A DNA stretch of 64,000 bases from a bacterium. Its GTDB lineage: Bacteria; Armatimonadota; Zipacnadia; Zipacnadales; Zipacnadaceae. The translations under genes were made by a program, and so were the position numbers. The stretch spans positions 1-64,000 of the forward strand of contig JAUVXR010000005.1 in NCBI GenBank assembly GCA_030603495.1. The letters run 5' to 3'. The notes under the pieces are model-generated. The model saw only the letters and a list, made by a program, of their open reading frames with translations, was not told the origin of the DNA and searched no databases. This document shows, piece by piece, positions 41,398 through 51,313 of this stretch. Each line of letters opens with the position of its first letter. Position 1 is the first letter of the stretch.

Positions 41398-43584
41398 ATG
41401 AAATCATGGTACGTGCGCGTTATAGTTGGTGCTATTCTGACGCTACTACTCCAGACAGCAGCACTGGCCATCACCGTCATTGTCAACGACCAACCACTCC
41501 CACCCTATCCCCCGCCTCTCCAGCGCCAGGGCCGGGTGATGTTGCCCATGCGCATGGTCTTTGAGGCGCTGGGGGCCGAGGTCAAATGGGAGGCGGTGAC
41601 CCGCACCGCCATCGGCATCCGCGGGGACATCACCGTGCGGATGAGCATCAACAGCAACATCGCCTCAATCAACGACCGCCCCGTGACCCTGGACGTACCG
41701 CCCCAACTGATTGGCGGTAATACCTACATGCCGGTACGCTTCCCGGCGGAGGCCTTCGGGGCTGACGTCGGCTGGCACGGGCCGACCCAGACGGTGACCA
41801 TCGGCCTGCCGCCGCTGGCGCAGGCCCAGCCACCGATGCCACCGGAGCCACCCCCACCTCCACCCGAACCACCCCGGCCACCCCAACCTCTCCCAACCCA
41901 GCCTCAGCCGGGCACTGTCACCGGCGTAGTCTCGGCCGCCTGGGGGAGTCAACTGGTGCTGCTGGTAGACGAAGAGATACAGGTCTTCAATATTAGCTCA
42001 GCCACGATTATCCTGCGCAATAACCAACAGGCGCCGCTGGGAGACCTGCACTCCGGCGACCAGGCCCAAGTCGGCCACGATGGCCAGGGCAATGCGGTTC
42101 TGGTGCGCGCCAGCTATGAGGCAGCCGAAGGGATTGTCCTGGCGAAGGTGCCCAACCAGATCCTGCTCGACACCCGCCCCGAGCCGTTGCAGGTCCAGCC
42201 CCAGGTCGAAGTTGTCACAAGCGAGGGCCAGGAATCCCGCTACGCCGAGATCACAAACGGTGACCGGGTGGTAGCACACATAACACCAGGCACCAACAAG
42301 GTCTTCCGGATTGTAATCCAGCAGCCAGCAGCACCGCCGGTGCAGCCACCTCCACCTGCCGTGGCCGAGAAGCCGGTCATCGTCCAGTTCTACCATGACG
42401 TCGCCCAGCCATTGAGGAGCGGGCACGTTCTGCGTGTGACCCTCGAAGGCACCCCCCACGGCACCGCCACGTTTGATATCGGCGATGTAGTCAGGGACAT
42501 ACCGATGACCGAGTCCCCCCAGCGGCCAGGCCGCTACGACGCCAGCTATCCCATCCCGACGCAGCTCAACGTCCTGGGCGTGCCGCTTGTCGGCCACCTG
42601 ACGGCCGCCGGTCAACCAGCGGATCCGGCACAATCAGCCGAGCCGGTTACCATTGACACCGTCCCGCCCGAGGTGACGCTCTTCGGGCCCGAGCATAACG
42701 AGCGCACCACCAACCGCCGGCCTAACATCGCCGTCCTCATCAGCGACGAGAATGGCTCGGGAGTGGACTTCGACCGCTGCACAGCCACCCTCCGGGCAGG
42801 CGCACAGGACCACCCGGTCCAGGTCACCCACCAGGGGCAACTGCTCACCGTGGCGGTGGCGGTGCCGCTGCCCCGGGCCCGCGTCACTGTGACCATCGAA
42901 GCATACGACCTCGCCGGCAACCTCACGCAGTTGGTGCGCAGCTTCAATGTGGTCAGCCCGGGCGAGGCGGCGCAGGAAGTCTCCGCCAGCCACGATGCTA
43001 TCGGCGTGGTGCTCATGCCCGGAAGCCAGTTGACTGTGACTGCCAACGGCCCGGCCGACGCTGCTGCGGCCAGCTTCGACGTGGGGCAGTGGCAGCAGGG
43101 ACTGGCCCTGCAGCAACTGCCCGCCGAGCCGGGTACATACCAAGGGACCTTCATCGTACCAGAGCTTGCGGAGGACCGGGAGGAGACCCTCACGGTGCGC
43201 CTGCGCACTGCCGATGGCGAAGACCTGGTGGCCGAGGCACCGACTACAGTACGGTTTGGCCCGTATCGCATCTTAAAGCCTCAGCTCAACTCGCCAACCG
43301 AGGGCGGACAGGTCGGTGAGGAAGTGGTCATCGAAGGCACGACCCAGCCCTTCGCCGAGGTCACCTGCGCCATCACGTGGGCGGGGGAACTGTGGATTCT
43401 GCCAGTAGGCGGACAGGTCGCCGAAGACCGGCTGACCGCCGACGAGCTTGGCCACTTCCAGAGCGAGCCGATCTCCCTGGAACTCGACAGCATTGCCAAG
43501 GACATCCGCTACACAGTCACTTGTGCGGCCAAGAGCCCTCAAGGCGAAGAATCTGAGCCGACAGTAGTGGAATTCACACAGTAG
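41398..43584 (+). CDS. secreted multidomain protein with copper-amine-oxidase-N domain and Ig-like repeats
   Basis: The 728-aa exported protein has a Sec signal peptide (VIVGAILTLLLQTAALA), then a copper amine oxidase N-terminal domain (PF07833-type) in two half repeats: VMLPMRMVFEALGAEVKWEAVTRTAIG and TYMPVRFPAEAFGADVGWHGPTQTVTIG. A proline-rich linker PPEPPPPPPEPPRPPQPLPTQPQP follows at about 147-172, and a beta-rich region (GVVSAAWGSQLVLLVDEEIQVF). The rest looks like several Ig/cadherin-like modules (GPEHNERTTNRRPNIAVLISDENGSGVDF; ILKPQLNSPTEGGQVGEEVVIEGTTQPFAEV). No catalytic domain is seen. Likely a cell-wall-associated or adhesive structural protein. Confidence 0.75.
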   Translation: MKSWYVRVIVGAILTLLLQTAALAITVIVNDQPLPPYPPPLQRQGRVMLPMRMVFEALGAEVKWEAVTRTAIGIRGDITVRMSINSNIASINDRPVTLDVPPQLIGGNTYMPVRFPAEAFGADVGWHGPTQTVTIGLPPLAQAQPPMPPEPPPPPPEPPRPPQPLPTQPQPGTVTGVVSAAWGSQLVLLVDEEIQVFNISSATIILRNNQQAPLGDLHSGDQAQVGHDGQGNAVLVRASYEAAEGIVLAKVPNQILLDTRPEPLQVQPQVEVVTSEGQESRYAEITNGDRVVAHITPGTNKVFRIVIQQPAAPPVQPPPPAVAEKPVIVQFYHDVAQPLRSGHVLRVTLEGTPHGTATFDIGDVVRDIPMTESPQRPGRYDASYPIPTQLNVLGVPLVGHLTAAGQPADPAQSAEPVTIDTVPPEVTLFGPEHNERTTNRRPNIAVLISDENGSGVDFDRCTATLRAGAQDHPVQVTHQGQLLTVAVAVPLPRARVTVTIEAYDLAGNLTQLVRSFNVVSPGEAAQEVSASHDAIGVVLMPGSQLTVTANGPADAAAASFDVGQWQQGLALQQLPAEPGTYQGTFIVPELAEDREETLTVRLRTADGEDLVAEAPTTVRFGPYRILKPQLNSPTEGGQVGEEVVIEGTTQPFAEVTCAITWAGELWILPVGGQVAEDRLTADELGHFQSEPISLELDSIAKDIRYTVTCAAKSPQGEESEPTVVEFTQ

Positions 43585-43674
43585 CCCGGGTTGACTGCCG
43601 GCGCTGACGGTCTTGTGATTTGGCCTAACCTGTACTTGTCCGGGAACAATGGCCGGGGCCAGCGAGTCAGAAGC

Positions 43675-43702
43675 TTGACATCGGCTATCGCAGGCACAAT
43701 CT
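43675..43702 (+). promoter_or_regulatory. candidate promoter for the DUF4349 gene
   Basis: TTGACA, 16-bp spacer, CAATCT. The -35 is consensus but the -10 is weak. Confidence 0.3.
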
Positions 43703-43721
43703 GATCCCGAGGTGAATCGCT

Positions 43722-44627
43722 ATGGACATTAAGTACAGCCAGTGGGCCATGAGAGTTTTTCTAGGAGCAACGCTACTGGCGTTGGTGCTGAGCTTGTCCT
43801 GTGGCGTGAAGAAGGCCCGCTATGCGACTCCCGGGCCAGCACGTATGGAGGAGATGGCCGCAGACGCAACTGCACACGAGCCCGTAAGCAGGTCAGCCGT
43901 TGACGCGGCCAAGTCACCTGCCCTAATCAGCGAAGCCGCTGCAGCCACTATTGACCGACAGATTATCTATAAGGTCAGCATGAGTCTGGAGGCAAAGAGC
44001 AGCACCGCAGCCCGTGATGAGATCGAGGCCTTGGCGCTGGAGGTAGGCGGCTACGTCTCGGATACCGAATCGTGGGTTGCAGAGGCCGGCCAGCGCTACG
44101 TTACCATCACCATCCGCGTGCCGACCAAGCGCTTCCGCGAGGTCATCGCCCGCGTCCGTGCGCTGGGCGAGGTCAAGCAGGAGAGTATTGAGGCCCAGGA
44201 CGTCACGGAGGAATTTGTTGACATCGAGGCCCGCCTGCGCGTGCTCCGCCAGACTGAACAGAGACTCTTGGACCTGCTCAAGCGCTCGGGGAAGCTGGCG
44301 GATCTGCTCCAGATCGAGCGCGAGCTGGCCCAGCGGCGGACCGAGATAGAACAGGTCGAGGGCCGGCTGCGCTATCTCAAGGACCGGGTGGCCTTCTCGA
44401 CGATCACCATTAGCATCCAGGAGGCCGGCTCGGCCGCGGTCGCCCCCAGTGGTCGCTACGACGTTGTCTTCCACCTGCGCAGTGCCTATCTGGTGCTAGT
44501 TCACCTTGGGCAGGGGATTCTCACAGCTCTTATCTACCTCGTCATCGGCGGGTCGGTTCTATGGCTACCAGTGGTGGTCTTGATCTGGATCTTCGTGCGC
44601 AGGCGGCGCGCCGGTCGCCGACAGTAG
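43722..44627 (+). CDS. DUF4349 lipoprotein
   Basis: The 301-aa protein has an N-terminal hydrophobic segment ending in LSLSCG (lipobox-like). The DUF4349 domain follows: IIYKVSMSLEAKSSTAARDEIEALALEVGGYVSDTESW, ITIRVPTKRFREVIARVRALGEVKQESIEAQDVTEEFVDIEARLRVLRQTEQRLLDLLKRSGKLADLLQIERELAQRRTEIEQVEGRLRYLKDRVAFSTITI, with a long coiled coil. A C-terminal transmembrane helix and an RRRRAGRR stop-transfer tail complete it. Function unknown; such proteins are thought to be envelope-located. It directly precedes the pilus cluster promoter. Confidence 0.88.
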   Translation: MDIKYSQWAMRVFLGATLLALVLSLSCGVKKARYATPGPARMEEMAADATAHEPVSRSAVDAAKSPALISEAAAATIDRQIIYKVSMSLEAKSSTAARDEIEALALEVGGYVSDTESWVAEAGQRYVTITIRVPTKRFREVIARVRALGEVKQESIEAQDVTEEFVDIEARLRVLRQTEQRLLDLLKRSGKLADLLQIERELAQRRTEIEQVEGRLRYLKDRVAFSTITISIQEAGSAAVAPSGRYDVVFHLRSAYLVLVHLGQGILTALIYLVIGGSVLWLPVVVLIWIFVRRRRAGRRQ

Positions 44628-44722
44628 CAGAGCAAGCTGTCCCGGGCAGCATGCGCGGCTGACTGGCGGGCCGGAAACGCGCCCGTGCGTCCGACCGTCG
44701 TGCTGCGGCCGTAGAACTACCC

Positions 44723-44752
44723 TTGACACAGCACGGGTTCGGCACCTATAAT
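44723..44752 (+). promoter_or_regulatory. consensus sigma-70 promoter of the type IV pilus cluster
   Basis: Perfect hexamers TTGACA and TATAAT separated by 18 bp, about 75 bp before pilB. The best promoter match in the window; implies strong constitutive expression. Confidence 0.8.
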
Positions 44753-44826
44753 ATTGGCTATCGTTTTGGCTCAAGGCATGAGGCTCTAATCCTGGTCCTT
44801 TATGGGGCAGCAAGAGGTGTCATAAG

Positions 44827-46620
44827 ATGCGACGTCCTAGCCGAGGTAAATCGCTTGGCGAGATGCTCATCGAAAAGGGAGTGCTCACTGAGGAGCAATT
44901 CCAACAGGCACAGGTAACCCAGAAGGAAACGACGCAGCCGCTGCGGGACGTGTTGGCTGATCTGGAGATGGTTGACCGCCAGGTCCTGTACGAGACTGCC
45001 GCCGAGGAGCTGGGCATAGAGTTCTACGACTTGGCCGGCCGGGACTTTGATACCGCTGTGGCCATGCTCCTGCCCCGAGACCTGGCCGAACGATACCGGG
45101 CTATTCCCATTGGCCGGGGCGAAGGCACCATCCGCGTGGCGATGGCCGATCCCGACGATGTGCTGGCCGGCGACGACCTCAAACGGCATCTCCAAACACC
45201 GATCGAAGCTCTTTTGGCCGATCCAGCGGCAATTGAGCAGGCCATCGAAAGGACCTTGGCAGGGGCACCGGCAGAGGGAGGTGCTGCCGCTTCGGCGGAT
45301 GCGCTGGGAACTGTGGGTGGGGTTGATATGGAGAGCCTGACCGAATCAGTTCGGGACTCGGGTATCCTGGGTGTCAGCGCTGATGACACCGCTCAGGAAG
45401 AGCGCATCGAAACGGACCGCATTACCGACGTTGCCGACGAAGCCCCAATAATCAAGATCGCCAAGGTCCTCATCCAGCGCGCGATTCAGGAACAGGCCAG
45501 CGACATTCACATCGAACCATATCAGAATGGGGTCCGCATTCGCTACCGCATTGATGGTGTGTTGTACGACATTATGCAAGTGCCCAAGTACGTGCACGCC
45601 CCCCTTGTCTCTCGGGTCAAGATCATGTCCGATATGAACATCGCCGAGCGGCGCGTGCCTCAGGACGGCCGCATTCACGTCCGCCACGCGCAGCGGGATT
45701 ACGACCTGCGCGTCTCAATTATCCCCACTACCCTGGGCGAGAAGGCAGTTATGCGTATTCTGGATAAGCAGTCAATCCAGATTGGCTTGGACCAGCTTGG
45801 CTTTGAACCCGGTATACTTACCGAAGTCCACAGCCTCATTCAGCAGCCCAACGGCATGCTGCTGTCAACCGGCCCGACTGGCAGCGGCAAGACCACCACC
45901 CAGTACAATATATTGACCAGCCTCAACTCGGTGGAAAGAAATATCATTACCATTGAGGACCCCGTCGAGTACCAATTGGACGGGCTGAGTCAAGTGCACG
46001 TCAACCGTAAAGCCGGTCTGACCTTCGCGGTGGCCCTCAAGTACTTCCTGCGCCAGGACCCGGATATCATCCTGGTCGGCGAGATTCGCGACCTGGAGAC
46101 TTCGGAAATCGCTATTCAGGCCGCGCTCACCGGTCACCTGGTCCTCAGTACGCTTCATACCAATGATGCGCCGTCTACCGTTACACGCCTGGTGGACATG
46201 GGGGTAGAGCCCTTCCTGATCTCCTCTTCGATTATCGCGTCAATCTCCCAGCGGCTGGCCCGCAAGGTCTGTGACCAGTGCCGGGAAACCTACCAGCCGC
46301 GCCGGGATATGCTCCTAGGTCTGGGATTGGACCTCGATGATCCCGAGAACGCCGACATAGTCTTCTATCACGGCCGGGGTTGCGATGCCTGTCGGGGGAC
46401 TGGCTACCGGGGCCGCATGGGTCTGTTCGAAATCATGGTAATGGGCGAGGAGATTGCTGAGCTTATCGTCCGGCGCGCCTCCGCCGGCCAGATCCGGGAA
46501 GCGGCTGTCGCCGGGGGTATGGGCACCATGCGGGAAGATGGCATCACCAAGATACGCAATGGAGTGACCACTGTCGAGGAGGTCACCCGGGTCGTTGCCA
46601 CCGCAGGAGCCTGGGCTTGA
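44827..46620 (+). CDS. pilB: type IV pilus assembly ATPase PilB/GspE
   Basis: Hexameric motor for pilus extension or pseudopilus assembly, 597 aa. It has the N-terminal MshEN/GspE-N domain (GKSLGEMLIEKGVLTEEQFQQA, VAMADPDDVLAGDDL), Walker A GPTGSGKTTT, the Asp box TIEDPVEYQLDGLSQVHVN, Walker B DPDIILVGEIRDLET and the His box GHLVLSTLHTNDA. The four-Cys zinc motif CDQCRE...CDACRGTGYRGR is also present. No SD is obvious beyond GAGGTG-like sequence. First of the pilB-pilT-pilC-pilD series. Confidence 0.95.
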   Translation: MRRPSRGKSLGEMLIEKGVLTEEQFQQAQVTQKETTQPLRDVLADLEMVDRQVLYETAAEELGIEFYDLAGRDFDTAVAMLLPRDLAERYRAIPIGRGEGTIRVAMADPDDVLAGDDLKRHLQTPIEALLADPAAIEQAIERTLAGAPAEGGAAASADALGTVGGVDMESLTESVRDSGILGVSADDTAQEERIETDRITDVADEAPIIKIAKVLIQRAIQEQASDIHIEPYQNGVRIRYRIDGVLYDIMQVPKYVHAPLVSRVKIMSDMNIAERRVPQDGRIHVRHAQRDYDLRVSIIPTTLGEKAVMRILDKQSIQIGLDQLGFEPGILTEVHSLIQQPNGMLLSTGPTGSGKTTTQYNILTSLNSVERNIITIEDPVEYQLDGLSQVHVNRKAGLTFAVALKYFLRQDPDIILVGEIRDLETSEIAIQAALTGHLVLSTLHTNDAPSTVTRLVDMGVEPFLISSSIIASISQRLARKVCDQCRETYQPRRDMLLGLGLDLDDPENADIVFYHGRGCDACRGTGYRGRMGLFEIMVMGEEIAELIVRRASAGQIREAAVAGGMGTMREDGITKIRNGVTTVEEVTRVVATAGAWA

Positions 46621-46667
46621 TGAGCCGCCTTGCCACATGCTGACCACTTCTTACGGAGGTCCCTTCG

Positions 46668-47798
46668 ATGGTGGAACGAACCCAGGCGGCAGTGACCGCA
46701 GCAAAGCCTCAACGCAAGTCGGTTGACAACGTACACATTGATGAGCTGTTGGAGATAGTCGTCGAGAACAACGCCTCCGACCTGCATCTCGCCGTCGACC
46801 TGCCGCCGGTGCTGAGAATTGACGGCGAGCTGAAGATGGCGCGCTACGAGCCGCTCTCGGCATCTGTGGTCCAGCGGATGAGCTACGACATCCTCTCGGA
46901 CGACCAGATTCAGCGCTTTGAGACCCAACTGGAGCTGGACTGCTCCTATGCAATGCGTAAGATTGCCCGCTTCCGCGTGAATATCTTCCGCGAGCGACAC
47001 AACGTTGCCGCCGCCTTTCGGCTGATTCCCACCCGGATACCAACCACCAAAGAACTCGGCCTGCCACCGATCACTGAGGAGCTGGCCCGGCGCCCGCGCG
47101 GCCTACTGCTGACCACCGGCCCTACAGGCAGCGGCAAGTCCACAACGCAGGCCGCGGTCATTGACCAGATCAACCGGGAACGCGCCGACCACATCATCAC
47201 CATCGAAGACCCCATCGAATACCTGCACCAGCATCGCAAATGTGTCATCCATCAGCGCGAAGTCGGCGAAGACACCCACAGTTTCGCTAACGCCCTGCGT
47301 TCCGCGCTACGGGAAGACCCCGATGTCATCCTGGTTGGCGAGATGCGCGACCTCGAAACGATTCAGCTTGCCATCACGGCAGCAGAAACCGGTCACCTGG
47401 TGCTCGCCACGCTGCACACCAACAACGCGGCCGAGTCGGTGGACCGAGCTGTTGACGTCTTCCCGCCCTCGCAACAGGAACAGATCCGCGTGATGCTGGC
47501 CAACAACCTGATGGCGATCCTCTCCCAGCAGCTCCTGCCCCGGGCGGGGCAACCGGGACGAGTAGCCGCGATTGAGGTGATGATCGCCACCGCCGCAATC
47601 CGCAACCTTATCCGGGAAAACAAGGCCTTCCAGATGCACTCAATTATCCAAACCAGCGCCGACATCGGCATGCAGACCATGGACCAAGCTCTGCGCGACC
47701 TGCACCAACAGGGGATGATCACCCTGGAGGTCGCGAGGAATCGCGCTCACAATCCCGCTGAACTGGAGAAGCTCGTGGGCGGGGCGAGCGGGGACTAA
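46668..47798 (+). CDS. pilT: type IV pilus retraction ATPase PilT
   Basis: 376-aa retraction motor. It has Walker A TTGPTGSGKSTTQA, the Asp box ITIEDPIEYLHQH, Walker B DPDVILVGEMRDLETI, the His box GHLVLATLHTNNA and the PilT-specific helix AIRNLIRENKAFQMHSIIQT. It disassembles pili for twitching, DNA uptake or attachment. Its presence separates this locus from a plain type II secretion system and shows that true retractile pili are likely. Confidence 0.95.
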   Translation: MVERTQAAVTAAKPQRKSVDNVHIDELLEIVVENNASDLHLAVDLPPVLRIDGELKMARYEPLSASVVQRMSYDILSDDQIQRFETQLELDCSYAMRKIARFRVNIFRERHNVAAAFRLIPTRIPTTKELGLPPITEELARRPRGLLLTTGPTGSGKSTTQAAVIDQINRERADHIITIEDPIEYLHQHRKCVIHQREVGEDTHSFANALRSALREDPDVILVGEMRDLETIQLAITAAETGHLVLATLHTNNAAESVDRAVDVFPPSQQEQIRVMLANNLMAILSQQLLPRAGQPGRVAAIEVMIATAAIRNLIRENKAFQMHSIIQTSADIGMQTMDQALRDLHQQGMITLEVARNRAHNPAELEKLVGGASGD

Positions 47799-47917
47799 GG
47801 TCTTGGCCTCGCATCCCCGATGTATAAAAGGTGATAACAGAGGGTAGAATAGACTTGCAGATAATCTCACTCACAGTCGGCCTCGACCAACACAATCCTC
47901 GGGGGAAGTGAGACAGT

Positions 47918-49159
47918 ATGCCTGCCTTCACGTATGTAGCGCGGGACAAGACCGGACGCCAGATCGAAGAGACCGCAGAAGCCCCTAGCAAGGATGCGCT
48001 GCTGGAGGGGCTCCGCGGCAAGGGGCTGTTCGTAAGCTCAGTGAGCGAACAGAAGACTGCCAGCCGTGCCAAGTCGAAGGGCATGGGCCAGATTACCCTG
48101 TTCCAGGGTCGCATCAAACTCAGAGACCTAGCGATCTTCTATCGCCAGTTCGCCACAATGATCAATGCCGGTGTGTCCCTGATCCGCTGTCTGGATGTTT
48201 TGGAGCAACAGACCTCCAGCTACCGACTCAAGCAGATCATCCGCGAGATTGAGAGGGAGATTGAGGGGGGCGCCAGCCTCAGCCGGGCGATGATGCAGTA
48301 TCCCACGGTCTTCTCCCAATTGGCCACCGGTCTGGTTCGCGCGGGCGAGATCGGTGGTGTGCTCGACGAGACCCTGAGCCGCCTGGCTATTTTCATAGAG
48401 AAGGACATGGAACTGCGACAGAAGGTCAAGTCAGCTATGACTTACCCGATACTGGTCTTGATCTTTGCTACCGGCATCGTCCTACTGCTGACCACCTATA
48501 TCCTGCCGCAGTTCATTCAACTGTTCGAGGACCTGGGCGTGGGCAAGGACAAGTTCCCCGCGCCAACGTTGATGATGATGGCCCTCAGCGAGTTCCTTAC
48601 CCAGAAGTGGTGGCTGGCGATACTGATCGTGGTCGGTATGGTCGTTGTCTTCAATCGGATCCGAGCCACCAAGACCGGCAAGCGCTACCTGGATATCATT
48701 GCGCTGAAGGTACCTGTCTTCGGCAGCTTGATCCACAAGATTGCTATTGCCCGCTTCTCGCGTACCCTGGCAACCCTCCTGGGCAGCGGCGTTCCCATTC
48801 TCCAAGCGATGGAAACTACGGCCGGGACCATCAGCAACGACCTCATCTCCGACGCGGTCCTGGCCGCTCGCGCCAACATCCGCCAGGGCGATACCATCGC
48901 CGACCCGTTGGCGGCTTCGCGCCAGTTCCCTCCCATGGTGGTGCAGATGGTAAGCATTGGGGAGGAAACCGGACAGCTTGACGACATGCTGGAGAAGGTG
49001 GCCGAATTCTACGAGTCGGAGGTGGACGCTACCATAGCCAGCCTGGCAGCGGCCATCGAGCCACTAATGATCGTCATGCTCGGCGTGATCGTCGGGTTCA
49101 TCGTAGTCTCGATGTTCCTGCCGCTGGCCGCGCTCATCGGCGACCTCGCTAGCCAATAA
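47918..49159 (+). CDS. pilC: type IV pilus inner-membrane platform protein PilC/GspF
   Basis: The 413-aa protein has two GspF domains. It starts FTYVARDKTGRQIEETAEAPSKDALLEGLRGKGLFVSSV, then KLRDLAIFYRQFATMINAGVSLIRCLDVLEQQ and, in the second half, IARFSRTLATLLGSGVPILQAMETTAGTISND. Three transmembrane helices are visible, the last VMLGVIVGFIVVSMFLPLAALI. It couples PilB/PilT to the growing filament. Located between pilT and pilD as in many phyla. Confidence 0.95.
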   Translation: MPAFTYVARDKTGRQIEETAEAPSKDALLEGLRGKGLFVSSVSEQKTASRAKSKGMGQITLFQGRIKLRDLAIFYRQFATMINAGVSLIRCLDVLEQQTSSYRLKQIIREIEREIEGGASLSRAMMQYPTVFSQLATGLVRAGEIGGVLDETLSRLAIFIEKDMELRQKVKSAMTYPILVLIFATGIVLLLTTYILPQFIQLFEDLGVGKDKFPAPTLMMMALSEFLTQKWWLAILIVVGMVVVFNRIRATKTGKRYLDIIALKVPVFGSLIHKIAIARFSRTLATLLGSGVPILQAMETTAGTISNDLISDAVLAARANIRQGDTIADPLAASRQFPPMVVQMVSIGEETGQLDDMLEKVAEFYESEVDATIASLAAAIEPLMIVMLGVIVGFIVVSMFLPLAALIGDLASQ

Positions 49160-49311
49160 TAACTTGTACGGTAGCCCGCAGCTCCGGGCCGACCACGGGT
49201 ACTGTCTCCCAGTCTCGTGTTAGTGAGTTGTCCCATCAGTGGGCAGCACCTGTTTGGATATTTGGCTGCGGGCAATTTTGTTAGGGCCTCAGGGCCGGGC
49301 ATATCTGCCAG

Positions 49312-50157
49312 ATGGAAGCTTCCTGGATAATCGGTATTCTGGTATTCCTGCTGGGTGCCAGCATCGGTAGCTTTCTCAACGTCGTAATCTACCGCCTGCC
49401 CCACGACAGATCTCTGGTCAGCCCCGCGTCTCACTGCTACAGTTGCGAGACGCGCTTGGGCTTCATTGACCTGATACCGGTCCTAAGCTATCTGATTCTA
49501 CGGGGACGCTGCCGACACTGCAACGCCCCCTTTAGCCCACGGTATGCCCTGGTGGAAGCGACCGCTGGGGCACTGGCCGTGATCTGCTGGCAGATGTTCG
49601 GCACCGGGCCCTACGCAGTTGGGGTCTTTGCAGCTTGTGCTGCCCTGATCGTCGTATTCTTCGTTGACCTCGACCACATGATCATCCCCGATGAGTGTAC
49701 TGCAGTAGTAGCACTCTTCGGTATCAGCGTTGACGTATATTACCTCTGGACGCGGGGCGCTGACTATGCCATCGCCCTGACCGAACAGATCGGCGCAGAC
49801 ACATTGACTGTCTACCTACCGCGCTCGCTAATCGGTTTGGCCGTCGGCGGCGGTGTGTTTCTCTTCATCGGCTGGCTATTCGAGACGCTCCTGCACAAAC
49901 CGGCGATGGGCATGGGCGACGTCAAGCTGGCGGGGGCGATGGGCGCGGTGCTAGGCCCCGGCTATGCCCTGCTCAGCTACTTTCTCCTCGCGATCATCAT
50001 CGGCGCAACCGTGTCAATCCTGCTTATGCTACTGCGGATCAAGCGGCGGGGCGACTACATCCCCTTTGGCCCGATGATGGCCCTCGCTGGCCTTATTATG
50101 CTGCTGTACGCTGGCCCTACAACCCTCTGGATACTGAGCCGCTACGGCTACGGATAG
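49312..50157 (+). CDS. pilD: prepilin peptidase/N-methyltransferase
   Basis: 281-aa A24 aspartic peptidase that cleaves and N-methylates prepilins. It has the N-terminal ASIGSFLNVVIYRLP segment, the zinc-binding CYSCETRLGFIDLIPVLSYLILRGRCRHCNAPFSPRY methyltransferase domain, the first catalytic Asp in VVFFVDLDHMIIPDE and the second in KPAMGMGDVKLAGAMGAVLG. Multiple transmembrane helices follow. It should process the five prepilin-like products encoded downstream. Confidence 0.95.
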   Translation: MEASWIIGILVFLLGASIGSFLNVVIYRLPHDRSLVSPASHCYSCETRLGFIDLIPVLSYLILRGRCRHCNAPFSPRYALVEATAGALAVICWQMFGTGPYAVGVFAACAALIVVFFVDLDHMIIPDECTAVVALFGISVDVYYLWTRGADYAIALTEQIGADTLTVYLPRSLIGLAVGGGVFLFIGWLFETLLHKPAMGMGDVKLAGAMGAVLGPGYALLSYFLLAIIIGATVSILLMLLRIKRRGDYIPFGPMMALAGLIMLLYAGPTTLWILSRYGYG

Positions 50158-50295
50158 GCGGCATTAGGTCAATGTTTAAGGGCGGCCAGTTGGGGGTAGA
50201 AAGGTCATTAGAGAACTACGGAGAATAATTGCTTCTGATAGTACCCATTCCAAGCCTAATTGGCACCAAGCGCAACACAAGGAGGCCCTCTCAAT

Positions 50296-51198
50296 ATGCA
50301 CCGGTGGCACAGTCGCCGAGGGTTCACGCTTGTTGAACTACTAGTCGTCATCGGCGTCATCGGCGTCCTGATGGCGGTGCTCTTTCCGGTATTCAGCAAG
50401 GCCAAGGCCAGTGCGCGTGAGACCAAGTGTCGCAGTAATATGTGGCAACTGGTCACCGCCCTGAAGTCGTACCATGAGGAGCACGGGCGCTATCCGGATT
50501 ACCCGTACTACGATACCGACGATAACAAATACTATGGTGGATTCAGCGATCTTTACCCCGACTACATTACAGACCAGGACCTGTTCATCTGCCCCGACGA
50601 CAGCGATGCCCTCAAGAACGTGCAAGATTGCCGCGACCGCATTTACTGCTCCTACAACGGCATCGCCGACTGGGACGATGACAACGACGACGACAACATA
50701 TGGGACCTTAAGTACGTGCTGTACAACTACAACGGGTACACATACCAGTTCAAGCTGGATCCTGACGATCCTGACCGCATAGATGAGATCTCTGCAGGCA
50801 ATGGCTTCAGCAGCGGTTATGATACAGGCGAGAGCGGTTGTATTCTACCGAAATACGCTGGCCTTCCCGCTTGGATGGATGGCTGTCTGGCCAACGGCAC
50901 CTCTGGGTCCAACGACATTCCCGACTGGCTAGATAAAGCAGGACTTTCCTGGCGCCACTTCCCGGGATTGGTCAACCGACATGCCCCTGATACGACTATC
51001 GTGACTCACTGTCCATACCACCGCAAGTACGACGACGAGGACACCGAGAGGGATCTCGTCGTCCGTTTGAGCGGCAAAACGGACAAAGTCTACACAGGGC
51101 AGATGGGTGATCCCGAGGAGACGGGAGTACCCATGGAGGATGACGGGGATTGGGCAGCCGCCACCCCGGTCTCCGCTTGGGTTCACCAGAATTTCTAA
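50296..51198 (+). CDS. prepilin-like protein (H-X9-DG/DUF1559-type)
   Basis: The protein (about 300 aa from ATG 50296, SD AAGGAGG) has a class III prepilin signal RRGFTLVELLVVIGVIGVLMAVLFPVFSKAKASARETKC with cleavage after Gly and Glu5. It continues NMWQLVTALKSYHEEHGRYPDYPYYDTDD, a CPDDSDA segment, and a C-terminal domain. Its acidic Asp-rich loops (DWDDDNDDDNIWD) suggest calcium binding as in other pilins (inference). Likely a minor pilin or pseudopilin. First of five such genes. Confidence 0.88.
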   Translation: MHRWHSRRGFTLVELLVVIGVIGVLMAVLFPVFSKAKASARETKCRSNMWQLVTALKSYHEEHGRYPDYPYYDTDDNKYYGGFSDLYPDYITDQDLFICPDDSDALKNVQDCRDRIYCSYNGIADWDDDNDDDNIWDLKYVLYNYNGYTYQFKLDPDDPDRIDEISAGNGFSSGYDTGESGCILPKYAGLPAWMDGCLANGTSGSNDIPDWLDKAGLSWRHFPGLVNRHAPDTTIVTHCPYHRKYDDEDTERDLVVRLSGKTDKVYTGQMGDPEETGVPMEDDGDWAAATPVSAWVHQNF

Positions 51199-51313
51199 GC
51201 AGCTACCGGGCGCAGATAGCCAGCCACAGCGCCGAGCACAGACCACCCCGTTTTCCTTAGGCAAGATAAGGGTACAATATGGATGAGACAATAGACCCGA
51301 GCGGGGGTTCGCA

